Part shown: piece by piece, positions 1 through 10,449 of the stretch
How positions within the stretch are numbered: the first letter of the stretch is position 1
Layout of the letters: every line of letters starts with the position of its first letter
Assembly (NCBI GenBank): GCA_016946835.1
Contig: JACVTC010000020.1
Span: forward strand, 563,501 to 627,500
Direction: 5' to 3'
DNA length: 64,000 nucleotides
Origin: Neocallimastix lanati (nom. inval.)
Lineage: Eukaryota; Neocallimastigomycota; Neocallimastigomycetes; Neocallimastigales; Neocallimastigaceae
Made by a program: the position numbers and the translations under genes
The notes under the pieces: generated by a model
Database searches by the model: none
Told to the model about the DNA's origin: nothing
Seen by the model: only the letters and a program-made list of their open reading frames with translations

Positions 1-740
1 TATTAAAAGAAACTAATGAATTATAATATTTACAATAATTTCTTGAACTTTTTAATAACCATAATTTGATTATTAACAACTAATAAACTAATAAAATATG
101 TATAATAATTTATTGAAATTATTAATAATAAAGAATAATTTATAAGAAATATTTTACATGTTTTTGCATTTTTCAATAATTGAACTTTTTAATAATCATA
201 ATTTAATTATTAACAACTAATAAACTAATAAAATATATATAATAATTTATTGAAATTATTAATAATAAAGAATAATTTATAAGAAATATTTACATGTTTT
301 TATATTTTTCAATAATTTTAAACTATTTACATCTATAAATAATAAAATAAATAAAATAAATAATTGTTATAAATATTTGCAAATAAAGTATTAAAATAAA
401 TAAGTTTTAATTATAATTTGTTTATAATTTCGTTTATTTATCATCATGTAAGAAATAATAATTATTTACTAATAAATAATTATTATTTCTTAGTCTTTAT
501 AATTATTGATAATAATTATAAATTTATTTAAATTATAACTAATTCATACATTGAAATATTATTATCAAATTTATTAATATTATAATTATTCATACACTTA
601 AGATTTAATTAAATAATTATTATTTATACACTTACTAATATTAATAATTTATTTAAATTATCCACATAATTATTAATTTAATGTAAAATATTACTTATTA
701 ATTATTCTTTTAAATGTACAATGTAAAAAAATAAATAAAA
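1..740. repeat. LTR fragment related to the E LTRs, with internal tandem duplication
   Basis: This gene-free stretch resembles the middle of the E LTRs at 53659-54701 and 60521-61563: they share the run of AATAAAGAATAATTTATAAG, TTTACATG and TTTTAAACTATTTACAT blocks. It contains a direct tandem duplication of about 137 bp (units starting near 44 and 181). Its left end lies outside the window. Its right end runs into the gag remnant near 740, so it probably truncates element Q. The ends were not resolved. Confidence 0.4.
449..492. repeat. Perfect 20-bp inverted repeat with 4-nt loop
   Basis: Bases 449-468 are the exact reverse complement of 473-492, separated by CTAA. It lies inside the LTR-like sequence at the left edge. 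It could form a hairpin or cruciform, but it is all A/T except one G/C pair and might be incidental. Confidence 0.7.
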
Positions 741-1640
741 GTAATATTTTATGGTATTTCTGGAGAAAGATTTCCTATTTTCTTGTAGTATACCTCTTAG
801 CTTAGGACATCTTCTTTGAATATGACCGGTTTCACCACAAAAGTAACAAGTTCGGATTGACAAATTTCTCATTTTCTTAGTTAATTCTTCAATTTCTGAA
901 TTATTTATGGAAGATTTGAAGAGAAGAACTTTGTGTAGAAGAAGTAGATGATCTGGGAACTGTATGTCTATTAGCAAATTCAAATTTATCCTTGGATTGG
1001 TGTTAAGAGTTAGAAGTACCCAGATATGAACTGTCTATCTACCTTCTCAGCAACTTCAAAAGCTTTACTTAATGTAATATCGTCCTTAAGAGATAACTCT
1101 TTTCCATGCTTCAGTATTATTTTGAAGTGATTCCACCTAGTCTAAGACATTAACTTGCGTCTTCCTTTTCTTGTCCAACTTTAGGTATAAAATTTTATAT
1201 CTAAGATTGAAATCCTTGACTTTTTCAAATCTCTTAATACGAAGTGCTCGTAATTCCCTTAAGAGTACGTTTTGATCCTCTTTGGTTCCATAAAAGGTCT
1301 CTAAAGCGTCTACGATCTTCTTAAAACTTGGGTAGGAATCAGCAGAATTATTATCAGAAGAACCAGAATCATCTTCATCATCTTCATCATCTTCAACATC
1401 AGAATCCGTATTTCCCGAATGGAGTTCTTGGATTACCTCTCTAACTTCACCTCCTGATGTAAGCATACACGCAATATAAATCTTCTTTTTATCTTTAACA
1501 TTTTCTAAATCAATCCATAGTTGTAACTCAGAAGCCCATGATTTTATGTCTAAACGTTCCTTGGATAATTTTTCAATGTCCTGTTAGTTCTTTCTTTAAG
1601 TCCTTAAAATTTATGGTTGATATCTCTCTGGTAGTTAATT
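702..1640 (-). pseudogene. Broken Ty3 gag of element Q
   Basis: Two open pieces on the minus strand, 1137-1466 and 702-983, are parts of one Gag. The first holds an acidic Asp/Glu stretch followed by FYGTKEDQNVLLRELRALRI, matching the Gag proteins at 25365 and 33867 (FYG-KEDQN-LLRELRA). The second holds a CCHC zinc knuckle (CYFCGETGHIQRRC), the nucleic-acid-binding part of nucleocapsid. At least two frame breaks separate the N-terminal region, the middle and the knuckle, and no ATG is seen at the expected start near 1625. The C-terminus runs into LTR-like sequence near 740, and no frameshift signal or pol follows. This is a dead fragment of the I/A clade. Confidence 0.8.
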
Positions 1641-1740
1641 TTAAATAATTAGTAGTAATAATGTTATAAAAAATTTTTTTTTTTTTTTTTTATTTTTTAT
1701 TTTTTTGTTTTCGTTTTTGTTTATTGATTAAATATATATT

Positions 1741-1990
1741 TTTGTTTAAACTCGACAATCCGCCTACCACTTAATAGTAAACTTCTTTAATTTTGAATAA
1801 GCTCAGCAATCCGCCGACCACTTAATAGTAAAACATCTTTATTGAAAATAAGCTCAACACACCTGGTTGACCACTTATCAGTTATTATAAAATAAAAAAA
1901 AAATAATATCCTAAAATAGGAATTATCTATTATTTCCGTCTTTGTAATCTTAATAACAATCCTTAAGCTAAGGTATTTTTCAACCAACAG
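1741..1990 (-). promoter_or_regulatory. 5' leader of Q with degenerate hairpin array
   Basis: Three related units share an AATCCGCC/TACCACTTA layout. The best preserved (1848-1878) pairs ATAAG with CTTAT outside and TCAAC with GTTGA inside. The second (1798-1824) pairs TAAG with CTTA. A further hairpin CCTTA-AGC-TAAGG at 1961-1973 is also present in element I at 27504-27516. The leader lies between gag and the primer-binding site, as in elements I and A. Confidence 0.6.
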
Positions 1991-2139
1991 CCGACAACTA
2001 AACAAAGACTTTGGTGGGATGGAAGATATTCCAAAAAATAAAAAAAAAATAATAATATGGTTAGTGTAGATTTTTTTTATAACTATTCTAAATGTTTCTA
2101 ATTCTAAAAGTCTTATTCGCTGATAGTTACTATGAAATT

Positions 2140-2156
2140 TTCCGATATCTCCACCA
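2140..2156 (-). other. Primer-binding site of element Q
   Basis: The plus strand reads TTCCGATATCTCCACCA, which looks like a tRNA 3' end including CCA; the element (minus) strand is therefore complementary to it. The same sequence, starting CCCC, stands at the equivalent place in I (27887-27903) and A (36230-36246). I cannot name the tRNA. Confidence 0.75.
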
Positions 2157-2163
2157 CTTTTAA

Positions 2164-2793
2164 TGTTTTGGTTCAGGGAAACATTAATAACTATGAATAA
2201 GACACGAACTTATAGAGACACTATTTTATTTATTTATTTTTAATTATTTTTATTTATTTATTTATTTATTTTATTTAACAATTTATTACTTTTTATTTAA
2301 CTATTTATTTATTTTTATTTACTAATTATTAATTTTTATTTAACTATTTTTTTTTGTTTTTATTTACTATCTTTTTCCTAATTATTATTATTATTATTTT
2401 TTTTATTCTCTTTCTCTATTTTTTTTTATTATTCAAATTGCTTCTATTTATACTTTTATTTTCAAAGTAAATTTGAAAAGCCATCTAAACATTTAGAAAA
2501 ACAAAGAAAGATTTTATAATAATTATATTGAATTTTAATTATTAATATAAAATATAATTAATTGTGATAAATATAAATATATTTATTAGTATAAATTAAA
2601 CGTATTTATTATCGAGTTTAATAATAATATTAAAAGTAATATTTTAAAAATAACAATAGATAATAATTTTATTAGTTGTCTATTATTTTATATTATATTT
2701 TTTTTTATTATTTGATAGAATTGATAAATGTTGTTAATCAACTTAAATACCAATTATTACTATTTTTGGTTAATTAAAATATTTTGTTAAACA
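2164..2793 (-). repeat. Probable 5' LTR of element Q
   Basis: It begins TGTTTTGG seven bases after the primer-binding site, the same spacing as in I, and a plausible end TTAAACA lies at 2793 (TGTTT/AAACA ends). Next to it, at 2794, is RNase H coding sequence of another element, so Q appears inserted there. No second copy exists in the window, so the end at 2793 is a guess. Confidence 0.5.
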
Positions 2794-2976
2794 ATAAAAT
2801 AGAGCAGTTCCTTCTAGATCTGTAATTCCGTAATTTCTTTCATGTTTAGTTAATGTTCTACTTATATAGTGTACAGGATGCTCTTTTTTTGTTTCATCAT
2901 CTTTTTCTAATGGAGCACCACCAATGCCATCATACGATGCATCCGTTCGAATAATAAATTCTTTCTCGAAACATGG
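2794..2976 (-). pseudogene. RNase H fragment, I/A-type Ty3
   Basis: On the minus strand this reads an RNase H N-terminal segment with EFIIRTDASYDGIGG and DLEGTALFYC, as in the RNase H of I and A. It is cut off on the left by the Q LTR. On the right it joins, out of frame, to an RT from a different clade, with the junction around 2970-2985. It therefore carries a second, partly duplicated TDAS region next to that of the neighbouring RT fragment. Confidence 0.75.
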
Positions 2977-3806
2977 AAATTGCTAGCGTCCGTTTCTACA
3001 AAGAATTCTTTCTCTGGATCTGGATAAACTAGGATTTCTTCCGTCGTAAAAGCTTCTTTGAGTTTGTTGAAAGCATTGTCTGCCCTAACATCCCAAATGA
3101 AGGAAGAGTTCTTCTTCAAAAGCCGACGGAGAGGTTCAATGATCTCGGCAAAATTATTTATAAACTTCCTATAGAAGTTACAAAGTCCTAGAAACCCTTG
3201 GAGTTCTTTAATATTTTTTGGGATAGGCCAGTCGATAACAGCTTTAACCTTATTCCTGTCCATTGAAAGACCATTTACAGACACCACAAACCCTAAAAAA
3301 ATAGTTTCTTTAACATGAAAATCACATTTTTCCAATTTCACATAAAGGCCATCTTTAATTAGAAGCGACAATATTTTACGAACATGTTGAATATGTTCGT
3401 CCAAACTTTTTGAATAAATTATTATATCATCCAAGTATACTTGAACAAATATGCCAATTGCGTCAGATAAAACATCCTGGATGAATCTTTGAAACACCGA
3501 GGGGGCATTTCTTAGGCCAAAGGGCATTACTAGGTATTCAAATTGGCCTAAAGGTGTTCTAAAAGCAGTTAAATATTCATGACCTTCTTTAATGCGGACA
3601 AGGTTATACGCAGATCGAAGGTCCAAACGAGTGAATATTATTGCCCCCTTAAAAGATTCAATCAAGTCAACCAATCTTGGGTTAGAGTAACTATTCCTAA
3701 TATTCCTAATTGTAATAGAATTTAATTTCCTATAGTCAACGCAGAGTCGTAAGCTTCCATCTTGTTTTTTTACAAACAGGACAGGGGCATATGAATACTC
3801 AACCAA
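2977..3806 (-). pseudogene. Reverse transcriptase of element R (chromovirus-like Ty3)
   Basis: The open frame has the RT palm and fingers: [23 protein letters not shown], then [25 protein letters not shown], and the catalytic motif YLDD in VYLDDIIIYSKS. It ends in the first part of RNase H (FVETDASNF) and then switches to the I/A-type fragment at about 2976. Sequence matches element K's RT closely (K has [14 protein letters not shown]). The PR-RT linker is missing, because the protease frame overlaps the start at 3770-3806, so an internal deletion has occurred. Non-functional remnant. Confidence 0.85.
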
Positions 3807-4129
3807 TTTCTTCCAAGGATGACTGATATTCCCTGAAGTTGTAAGGTAGCTACGTAGAATTCATAGCTTTCCTTGTGGTCCATGAAGGCAAGGCCTAATT
3901 TCTTCGTTACTTGTCTTATATTCATACTTTTGTTGTTCGGTAACTGAATGTTCAATGGTGAAGACAAGGTAGATATTTGAATTCTGTTGGCGTTTACAAA
4001 GTCTCTACAGATGTAACTTCTTGCAGAACCAGAATCAATAAGGATGTTTATTTTCATTTTCTTTCCATTATTATTTAATATAAATGTAGTGGTCATTGAA
4101 TTTGAGGTGTTTGGTGTATAGTTAGCCAA
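3770..4129 (-). pseudogene. Retropepsin fragment of element R
   Basis: The frame contains the aspartic protease signature ILIDSGSARSYI and, further on, VILGRNWL, the usual second landmark of Ty3 proteases (ILG-xW). It keeps the canonical DSG active site, unlike I, A and J. It runs directly into the RT of R with the linker deleted and in a different frame. Its upstream part (4130-4328), where zinc knuckles would be expected, is degenerate. Confidence 0.75.
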
Positions 4130-4328
4130 AAGGATGCTTTCTTTGTTTTGATTTTTTCTGAATTTCTTGTGTACTTTGTTGTTCTTAAATTCCTGTTTTG
4201 AATGCTCATCTCTTTTTCTTTTTTTGCCACTTGTTGGTTGACTTATTTGTTTTGGCTAGGTTGTTAATATAACATTTTTTATCGATGCTGATGATTGAAT
4301 TTGTTGCTTCAAAAAGGGTCTTTGGTCT

Positions 4329-4859
4329 TTAGATTTTATCGAACTCCAGACGAACCTCCTCAAGAAGGCCTCTCCGGATAAGGTCAATAAAAACATCGTC
4401 GTTCCAACCAATTCTTGACGCTAATCTTCTGAATTCATTAGTAAAGAAAGCTGCCTTTCCGAGGTGAAGCTGTTTAAGGTTCAAAAGTTCTTCAATTAAA
4501 ACAATCCTTTGTTCCTTTGTATCTCCAAAATTTTCTAGCAATAACCTTTTAAATTCCTCATAGGTGAGAGAATTAAGTGTTCCATCAGACTTGAGAGATA
4601 ATCTCCATTTTTTAGCTGGTCCATAAAGTTTGCTGATAACGAAAGCGTTTCTAAAGTCGTCACTTGGGAACGAATTGGCATGTTCATCAAAGAACAATTC
4701 ATACTGTTCCGTTAGTTCGTTTAGATTAAGCTTTGTGTTGTCTTCATTGCGGGCCAACACACCGTTAGGTGAAAAAAATGTGGGAATAAATTCGGTAATT
4801 GCAGAGATTAATTTTGACGCTTCAGCTTCCTTAGTAGCTTCCATATTGATTAAATTCAT
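4329..4859 (-). pseudogene. Gag N-terminal part of element R
   Basis: A 176-residue Gag capsid-type segment: FPSDDFRNAFVISKLYGPAKKW and LLLENFGDTKEQRIVLIEELLNLKQ correspond to the B and K Gag blocks (DDESKVVYIISRLYGTAMNW; VFGNNDATFVANHRLRTIKQ). The ATG at 4859 or the in-frame ATG a few codons later could serve as start. It stops before any zinc knuckle and the frame to the protease is broken. It belongs to a chromovirus-like element of which no LTR is identified here. Confidence 0.75.
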
Positions 4860-4959
4860 TAAAATACTAAATAGACTTTTTAATATAATAGATCTTTAAA
4901 ATATCTTTAATATATGTATATAATTGTTAAATATAAATTATTTATATTAATAATAGAAA

Positions 4960-5240
4960 TTTATAACTTCGGAGTCTAGAAGAACATTTCCAATATTTTA
5001 ACAAAAATGAGCATTTCCGACCAATTTTCCAGAAGCCCCTGAGTTTGAATGATAGTATGCGCTATACGACCAGCTTGCCTATTAATGGTTTTTTGTTGCC
5101 GCGCTACCACGATTGCAATCTGTTTACCATTAAAACAGACCAGTTCAGAGCCTCCCGCACATCTTGTCGTGAAGGGTAAACTTAATCCGGAAATCACTCA
5201 GTTACAAGACTCAGGCTACTCCTGCTTCTAAAGTTCGTAC
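4960..5240 (-). repeat. Fragment of a Ty3 5' leader resembling that of element A
   Basis: This GC-richer stretch shares ordered blocks with the A leader at 35395-35560: a TGATAGTA block, CCACGATT, CAGTTCAGAGCCT, and a TAAACTTAATCCG block with a GGAT/ATCC-type hairpin. Orientation is the same as in A. The two small open frames here, one per strand, are not believed to be genes. 5241-5460 shows only AT-rich sequence. Confidence 0.5.
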
Positions 5241-5464
5241 TAATTCTCATTATATTGTTTATTTTTGGAAATAACTTCTAGAATCCTAAATTATAAATTA
5301 ATATTATTAAATATAAAAAATTTAATTGTTAGTATAATTTATAGTATATAATTTACATGTTTATTATTATAGTTATTGTTATAATTATTTTATTTAATAA
5401 TATAATTTTACTATCTACTAGTATATACAATTTAATTTATATAATTATAATTTACTATTAAAAA

Positions 5465-5517
<53 letters not shown>
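5465..5517. repeat. (TTA)n microsatellite
   Basis: Uninterrupted TTA/ATT trinucleotide repeats, followed by TTTA repeats and A/T homopolymers up to 5570, directly before the copia LTR. Confidence 0.9.
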
Positions 5518-5520
<3 letters not shown>

Positions 5521-5570
5521 TATTTATTTATTTATTTATCTGATTGGAAAAAAAAATTTTTTTTTTTTTT

Positions 5571-5814
5571 TGTTAAAAAAGGGTTAAGAGAATCTCAACT
5601 TAATAAATACAAATATTGTTTTATTTATATAGATAAGAATGTGTTTTTAAAATATTTTATTATAAAGTATTTATTAATTATAAAATAGAGAAGATATTTT
5701 TAAGAAGAATTTTATTTCTCTTAATTTATATAAGTATATTTAATTTATTTATGATAACTTATTGGTTAATGATACATTAAAAAACTCAAATGATAAATGT
5801 TTATATTTTTAACA
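5571..5814 (-). repeat. 3' LTR of copia element N
   Basis: It begins TGTTAAAAA and ends TTTTTAACA, a perfect 9-bp inverted terminal pair. It is followed by CATTCTCCCT-type sequence, which on the element strand is an AGGGAGAATG polypurine tract. It lies 80 bp beyond the end of the copia pol remnant, the expected place. No second copy was found to the right of gag, so the provirus has lost or diverged its 5' LTR. Confidence 0.7.
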
Positions 5815-5892
5815 TTCTCCCTAAAATCTAGCTTCTAAAAAAAAAACTCTTCATTAAAGAGAAAAAAAGAAGTAGATTTTCTATTAAGTAAT

Positions 5893-6320
5893 TTATGTTT
5901 TAGTGTGTAAGGAGTTTCTAAAATTATCCATTAATGTACTATTCAAGTATTTCGTAAAACCATCAGCTATATTATCTTTTGATTTAATATATTTTAATTT
6001 GATTATTTTCTTGCTGTCTAAGTCTAGGATGTGGTGATAATGAATATCGATATGTTTTGATTTTGGATTTATCGATACATTTTCACTGTTATAAATGGTA
6101 GCTTTGTTGTCTACAAAAATTGTAATATCCTTAATATTTAAATTTAACTCGCTTAAAAGATTTTTATACCATAACGCATGTTTTGCGCATTCGCTTAAGC
6201 TGTAGTATTCAGCTTATACAGTGGACGTTGAAACACAATGCTGTAGTTTAGAAAACCAGCTAGTTGGAGTAGGTCCCATCATCATAAGAAAACCGGATGT
6301 GGATTTCCTAGATCCTGGTT
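5893..6320 (-). pseudogene. Copia RNase H, frameshifted
   Basis: After FVDADYAW (the first catalytic Asp region, in the RT frame) the reading frame shifts near 6312. The RNase H core (TSGFLMMMG, then AEYYSL and ECAKHALWY) continues in another frame, interrupted by a TAA at 6214-6216 where related proteins have a Glu codon. It ends near 5895 with a TAA. The enzyme cannot be made from this copy. Confidence 0.8.
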
Positions 6321-7696
6321 CGCCAAGCATAATCTGCATCGACAAATATTTTGAGGTTCATATTCTTTTCTACCTTGATTCCGTAATTTATCGATCCTCT
6401 TAAATATCTGAAAATTTTGAGCACGTTTTCCCAATCTTCTAATGTTGGTTGACGTGCCTTTCTCGCTGCTCGAGTGACTCCAAACAAAATATCTGGTCGA
6501 GTGCATATGGCTAAATATAGTAGATTTCCAATAGCACTCCTATATGTTGTTTCATTAAATTTTGTCTTTCTTAGATTTTCATTTTCTTTTGGTATAAAGT
6601 TTCTAAGCGGGGTTAATTTGTTTATTTTATATTTATTTAAAATATCTTTCACATACCTTGATTGATGAAGAATATAACCATTTTGGACCTTTTCAAATTT
6701 GATTCCAATAACGAATTCGACATCTCCAATATCTTTGATGTTGAATTTCTCTTTAATTGATTTTTTGACGTTATTTATTTCATTTTCCTTTCCTGCAATC
6801 AGAATGTCTTCTACGTAGACTGATAATATATAAATTATGTTTTTATCATTATCAAATTTTACATACAGACATGGTTCACTTTTAATTCTCCTAAAGTTCA
6901 TTTTAAGTAACTCTTCATTTAATTTATTGTTCCATTGTTTTCCGGCCTGTTTCAATCCATAAAGTACCTTCTTGAGTTTCCAAAAATATTTTCCATGAGA
7001 ATAGTGTCCTTCAGGTGCTATCATGTATATATCTTCTTCTATTGGGGCATTTAAGTATGCTGAATTTACATCTATTTGTTTTATTTTAAAATTATTTATA
7101 ACAGCTATTACTGTAAATACTCTAAGTGTGTCCTGTTTTAGTGTTGGGGCAAAGGTTTCTTTATAATCAATTCCGTATTTTTGATTATAACATTTCGCCA
7201 CCAATCTGGCTTTCCTCTTGATGATATCTCCTTCGGAATTCCTATTTAGTTTAAATACCCATCTTGAAGATATTACATTGGTGTTTGGGGGAATTTTTCT
7301 TATGATATCGAACACTTTAAGTTTCTCCATATTTGTTAGTTCTTCTCGGATTGCTTTTATCCATTCTATTTTATCCTTTAATTTGAATATGTCATTATAA
7401 TTTATTGGTTCTTTAAACTGATCTGTTAAGGGATTATTAACTTTATTGTTTTTGTTAGACTTAAAACGTTTATTTAATTTGTTATTGTTAAACATTGACT
7501 TTCTTTTAGATGTGCTATGTAATGAAAGGTTTTTATTTAATTGATGACTTAAAAAATGTTCGTTATTAATGTTATTTATAGTAAATTGTGATGTGTTGGT
7601 ATCTGAATAATTTTCTATTAAATTGTTATTGATTTTACCATTATTATTAATTTCTCTTTCATTATTATTTTTGTTGTAATTTTTTGTTGTTTCCAT
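6308..7696 (-). pseudogene. Copia reverse transcriptase with YVED active site
   Basis: A 462-residue open frame. It starts with an Asn-rich linker (to about residue 110), then the copia RT: WVFKLNRNSEGDIIKRKARLVAK, DYKETFAPT, IKQIDVNSAYLNAPIEEDIYM, VLYGLKQAGKQW, and the catalytic block VYVEDILIAG at 6806-6817, followed by RPDILFGVTRAAR. In copia RTs the block is normally YVDD; both Asp bind the catalytic metals, so Glu in the first position probably cripples polymerisation. The frame overlaps the upstream integrase frame by about 30 bp, so a frameshift separates them. Counted as a pseudogene because of the broken polyprotein. Confidence 0.85.
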
Positions 7697-9083
7697 TATA
7701 ATTATTATTAATTGTGTTGTTTTTATTTATTGTAGAATCAACTTTATTATCATTGACTTTTTTATTTTCCATGAAATTATTTTCTTTATTATTGTTATTA
7801 TTTTGAATAGTATAATTTTCATTGTTATTGTTATTGTTATTGTCTTTATTGTTGCTTTGAGTGTTCTTTTTATTGCTGTAATTATTATTATGTTTTTTAT
7901 AATTATCATTGCTGTAATTGTTATATTTTGAATAATTGCCTTCAAGGTGTTTTAAATTTTTAATAAAATTGTTATTTGTATAATCAGCCTCTCTTAATTC
8001 GTTATTGGTGTAATGGAAATAAGTATTGCCAGGTTGATTTTCTAGGAACTCAACAGTTCTGTAAAGAATAATTTTGTGATTTATAATATCTAGAATTTTA
8101 TACGCCTTTGTATTTTCGCTATAGCCTAGAAAGATACCAGGATGAGAATTATTGTCAAATTTTGAGCGAAATTCTTTAGGGATGAAAAAATAAACACGAC
8201 ATCCAAAAACTCGAAAATTGTTATAATTAACTGGTTTATTGTATAAGATTTCATAGGGAATTTTATTGTTAATTCCCTGATGAGGTAAACGGTTATAAAT
8301 AAAATTTGCAGTATCCACCGCAAACTCCCAAAAGTTATGGTTTAATTTCGATTCGTTTAGGAGTGATTTGGAGCAGTAGATTAATGTTCCGTTAAAGCGT
8401 TCAGATCGTCCGTTTTGTGCTGGATTAAATGGGACTGTAAATTGTTGAATAATCCCGTTAGTTTGGCAGAATTGTTCAAAACTTTTGTTCTTAAATTCCT
8501 TACCATTGTCAGTTCGAATATATTTTATTTTAGTATTAAAAATATTTGATATTCTGTTATACCAGAGAGTAAATTTTTCAAAAGTTTCATATTTATTTGT
8601 AATGAAGATTGTCCATCCAAAACGTGAAAAATCATCCAGGATTGTTAGAAAATATTTATAACCATTTAAGGAAGTTGTAACTGGTCCTATCAAGTCCATA
8701 TGGATTAACTCAAAAATGTGAAAAGTTTTGTTTTTAACGTTTTTATATGGTTTATTTTTGAGTTTTGAGTTAATACATATTTGACATTTTTCTGGTGGAA
8801 TTATTTTATTTAACTTATCTTTGAGTAAGGAAATGTTGAAATGACCTAGGCGGCGATACCAGAGGTCCATAATTTGGCTTTTGTTTAAGTGTGTGTAACT
8901 AATTTCGTTTGTGATATATAAATCTTTTTTATCGAATATTATTGGAAACTTTGAAAAATAAATTTTAAAAGTATTATTAAGATTTGAAAGAATGTCACAT
9001 ACTCTATTACCATTATTGCCGTAAATTGTAGCTCTTGGTAAATTGTTAAAACTATTGAAAACGACTTTATAATTTTGTAACAT
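7665..9083 (-). pseudogene. Copia integrase
   Basis: A 472-residue frame: GAG-pre-integrase/zinc-binding segment (LWYRRLGHFN, then CQIC), then the integrase core with ELIHMDLIGPV, IRTDNGKEF and NPAQNGRSERFNGTL, giving the D, D and E catalytic residues, then a C-terminal FGCRVYFFIP segment and a long Asn-rich tail. The frame is continuous with the upstream gag-protease frame except for one TAA at 9108-9110, so the start at 9083 is only the first ATG after that stop. In copia elements this would be one polyprotein. Confidence 0.85.
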
Positions 9084-9107
9084 TAACTGATTAATTGATA
9101 TTAAGTT

Positions 9108-10449
9108 TTAATATATTTGGTTTGAATAATATACATTCTTTAAAACAAATTTATGATTATTTATATATCCTTCAAAATTGCCTAAGTGACTTGCGATTAT
9201 TTCTTTGCCATTTGGTAAAGATATATTTATTTTGCATTTTCTTATATTTGTTAATTGATTTAAATTATTTGTTATGCTGATGGAAGATCCAGAATCAAGT
9301 ATCCAGCATGTGATATTGTTATTGTTGATTATGTCAGATTGATTGTTATTATTGATTATTGCGGAATTAATTTCAAAACACTTTTCAGTATTATAGTCAG
9401 TTGAAAAATCTTCCTGAATGTCGCTGTTATAATTATTTATATTATTAATATTATAATTGTTGTTTTTATCGGTATTTTTCTTGCTAGACTTATAATTTCT
9501 TTTGCGGTTTAATTTTCTACTTTTATTGTTATATCTATTTTTCTTTTTGTTGTTACTCTTTTTATTTCTCCAGCATTCCTTTTTATAATGACCAAATTTT
9601 CCGCACAAGTAGCATTTACCTTTTTTTCTTTTTCTTTTGTTATTCTTTTTAATTTGGTCATTGTTATTCTTGTTGTGTGTTGTAACATTAAAGATACTTT
9701 GTTGATTCTCGGTTATAGTATTTTCTCTAATTTTTGAAAATATTATGTCTGGAATAATTCTCTCTAGATAACTGCAGCAACCCTTCCAGTTATTATTGAA
9801 TTGAAAGACATTTACCCAGCGAATGTTTTCTGGTAAAGATCGATTTAACATCCTAACCTTTACATTATCGCTAAGGTCACTGTCTATTCTCTCAAGGTCA
9901 TCAATTAAGGTTTGAAATTTTGATAGAAATATATGTATGTCATCTTCCATGTTGTATTTTAACTTATTGAGTTTATCCTTTAATATCATCTTTTGATGTT
10001 CTTCTCCCATTGTGAACGAGTTATTAAGTAGTTTCCAAATTTCGTAGGCAGTTTTATTATGACTATTCAAAATCCTTTTAGTATTTTCACCGAGACTGTT
10101 TGTGATTATCCACTTGACAAGTATATCATTTTTGATGTCTTCTTCCGACGTTCCGAGTTCATATACAAGAGATGTATCAAATTTATCCGTAATATAATCG
10201 TTTGAATTTTCTCTTATATCCTTTTTTCTTAATTTCTTGACCTTTTGATCCCCAATGTAGCTGTCTAAATTATTAATGCTTAAAAGGTAGAGGATGTTGG
10301 TTTTCCAATTTAAGAAATTTTCCTTAGTCAGTTCCGTAACATGATTAAAATTTTCTGAATAATTAAAGGAGAATCCCTTTGGGTTTGGATTTTCTTCAGT
10401 AATATTAATTACTTGATTGTTATTGAGTCTATTTGTTCTTCTAGCATTT
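9108..10449 (-). pseudogene. Copia Gag and protease
   Basis: The minus-strand frame is open from about 10449 to a TAA at 9108-9110. It has the copia Gag motif region (LTKENFLNWKTNILYLL; AYEIWKLLNNSF), a CCHC knuckle CYLCGKFGHYKKEC near the middle, and a retropepsin signature CWILDSGSSISITNN near the C-terminus. No ATG begins the frame: the only nearby ATG (on the minus strand near 10447) is in another frame and meets a stop after 12 codons. The initiation site is therefore lost or frameshifted. The final stop interrupts the normal continuation into integrase. Confidence 0.85.

Noticed and set aside
4976-5231. Two overlapping small frames on opposite strands
   Set aside because: The stretch matches an untranslated leader block of element A, so neither frame is likely coding.
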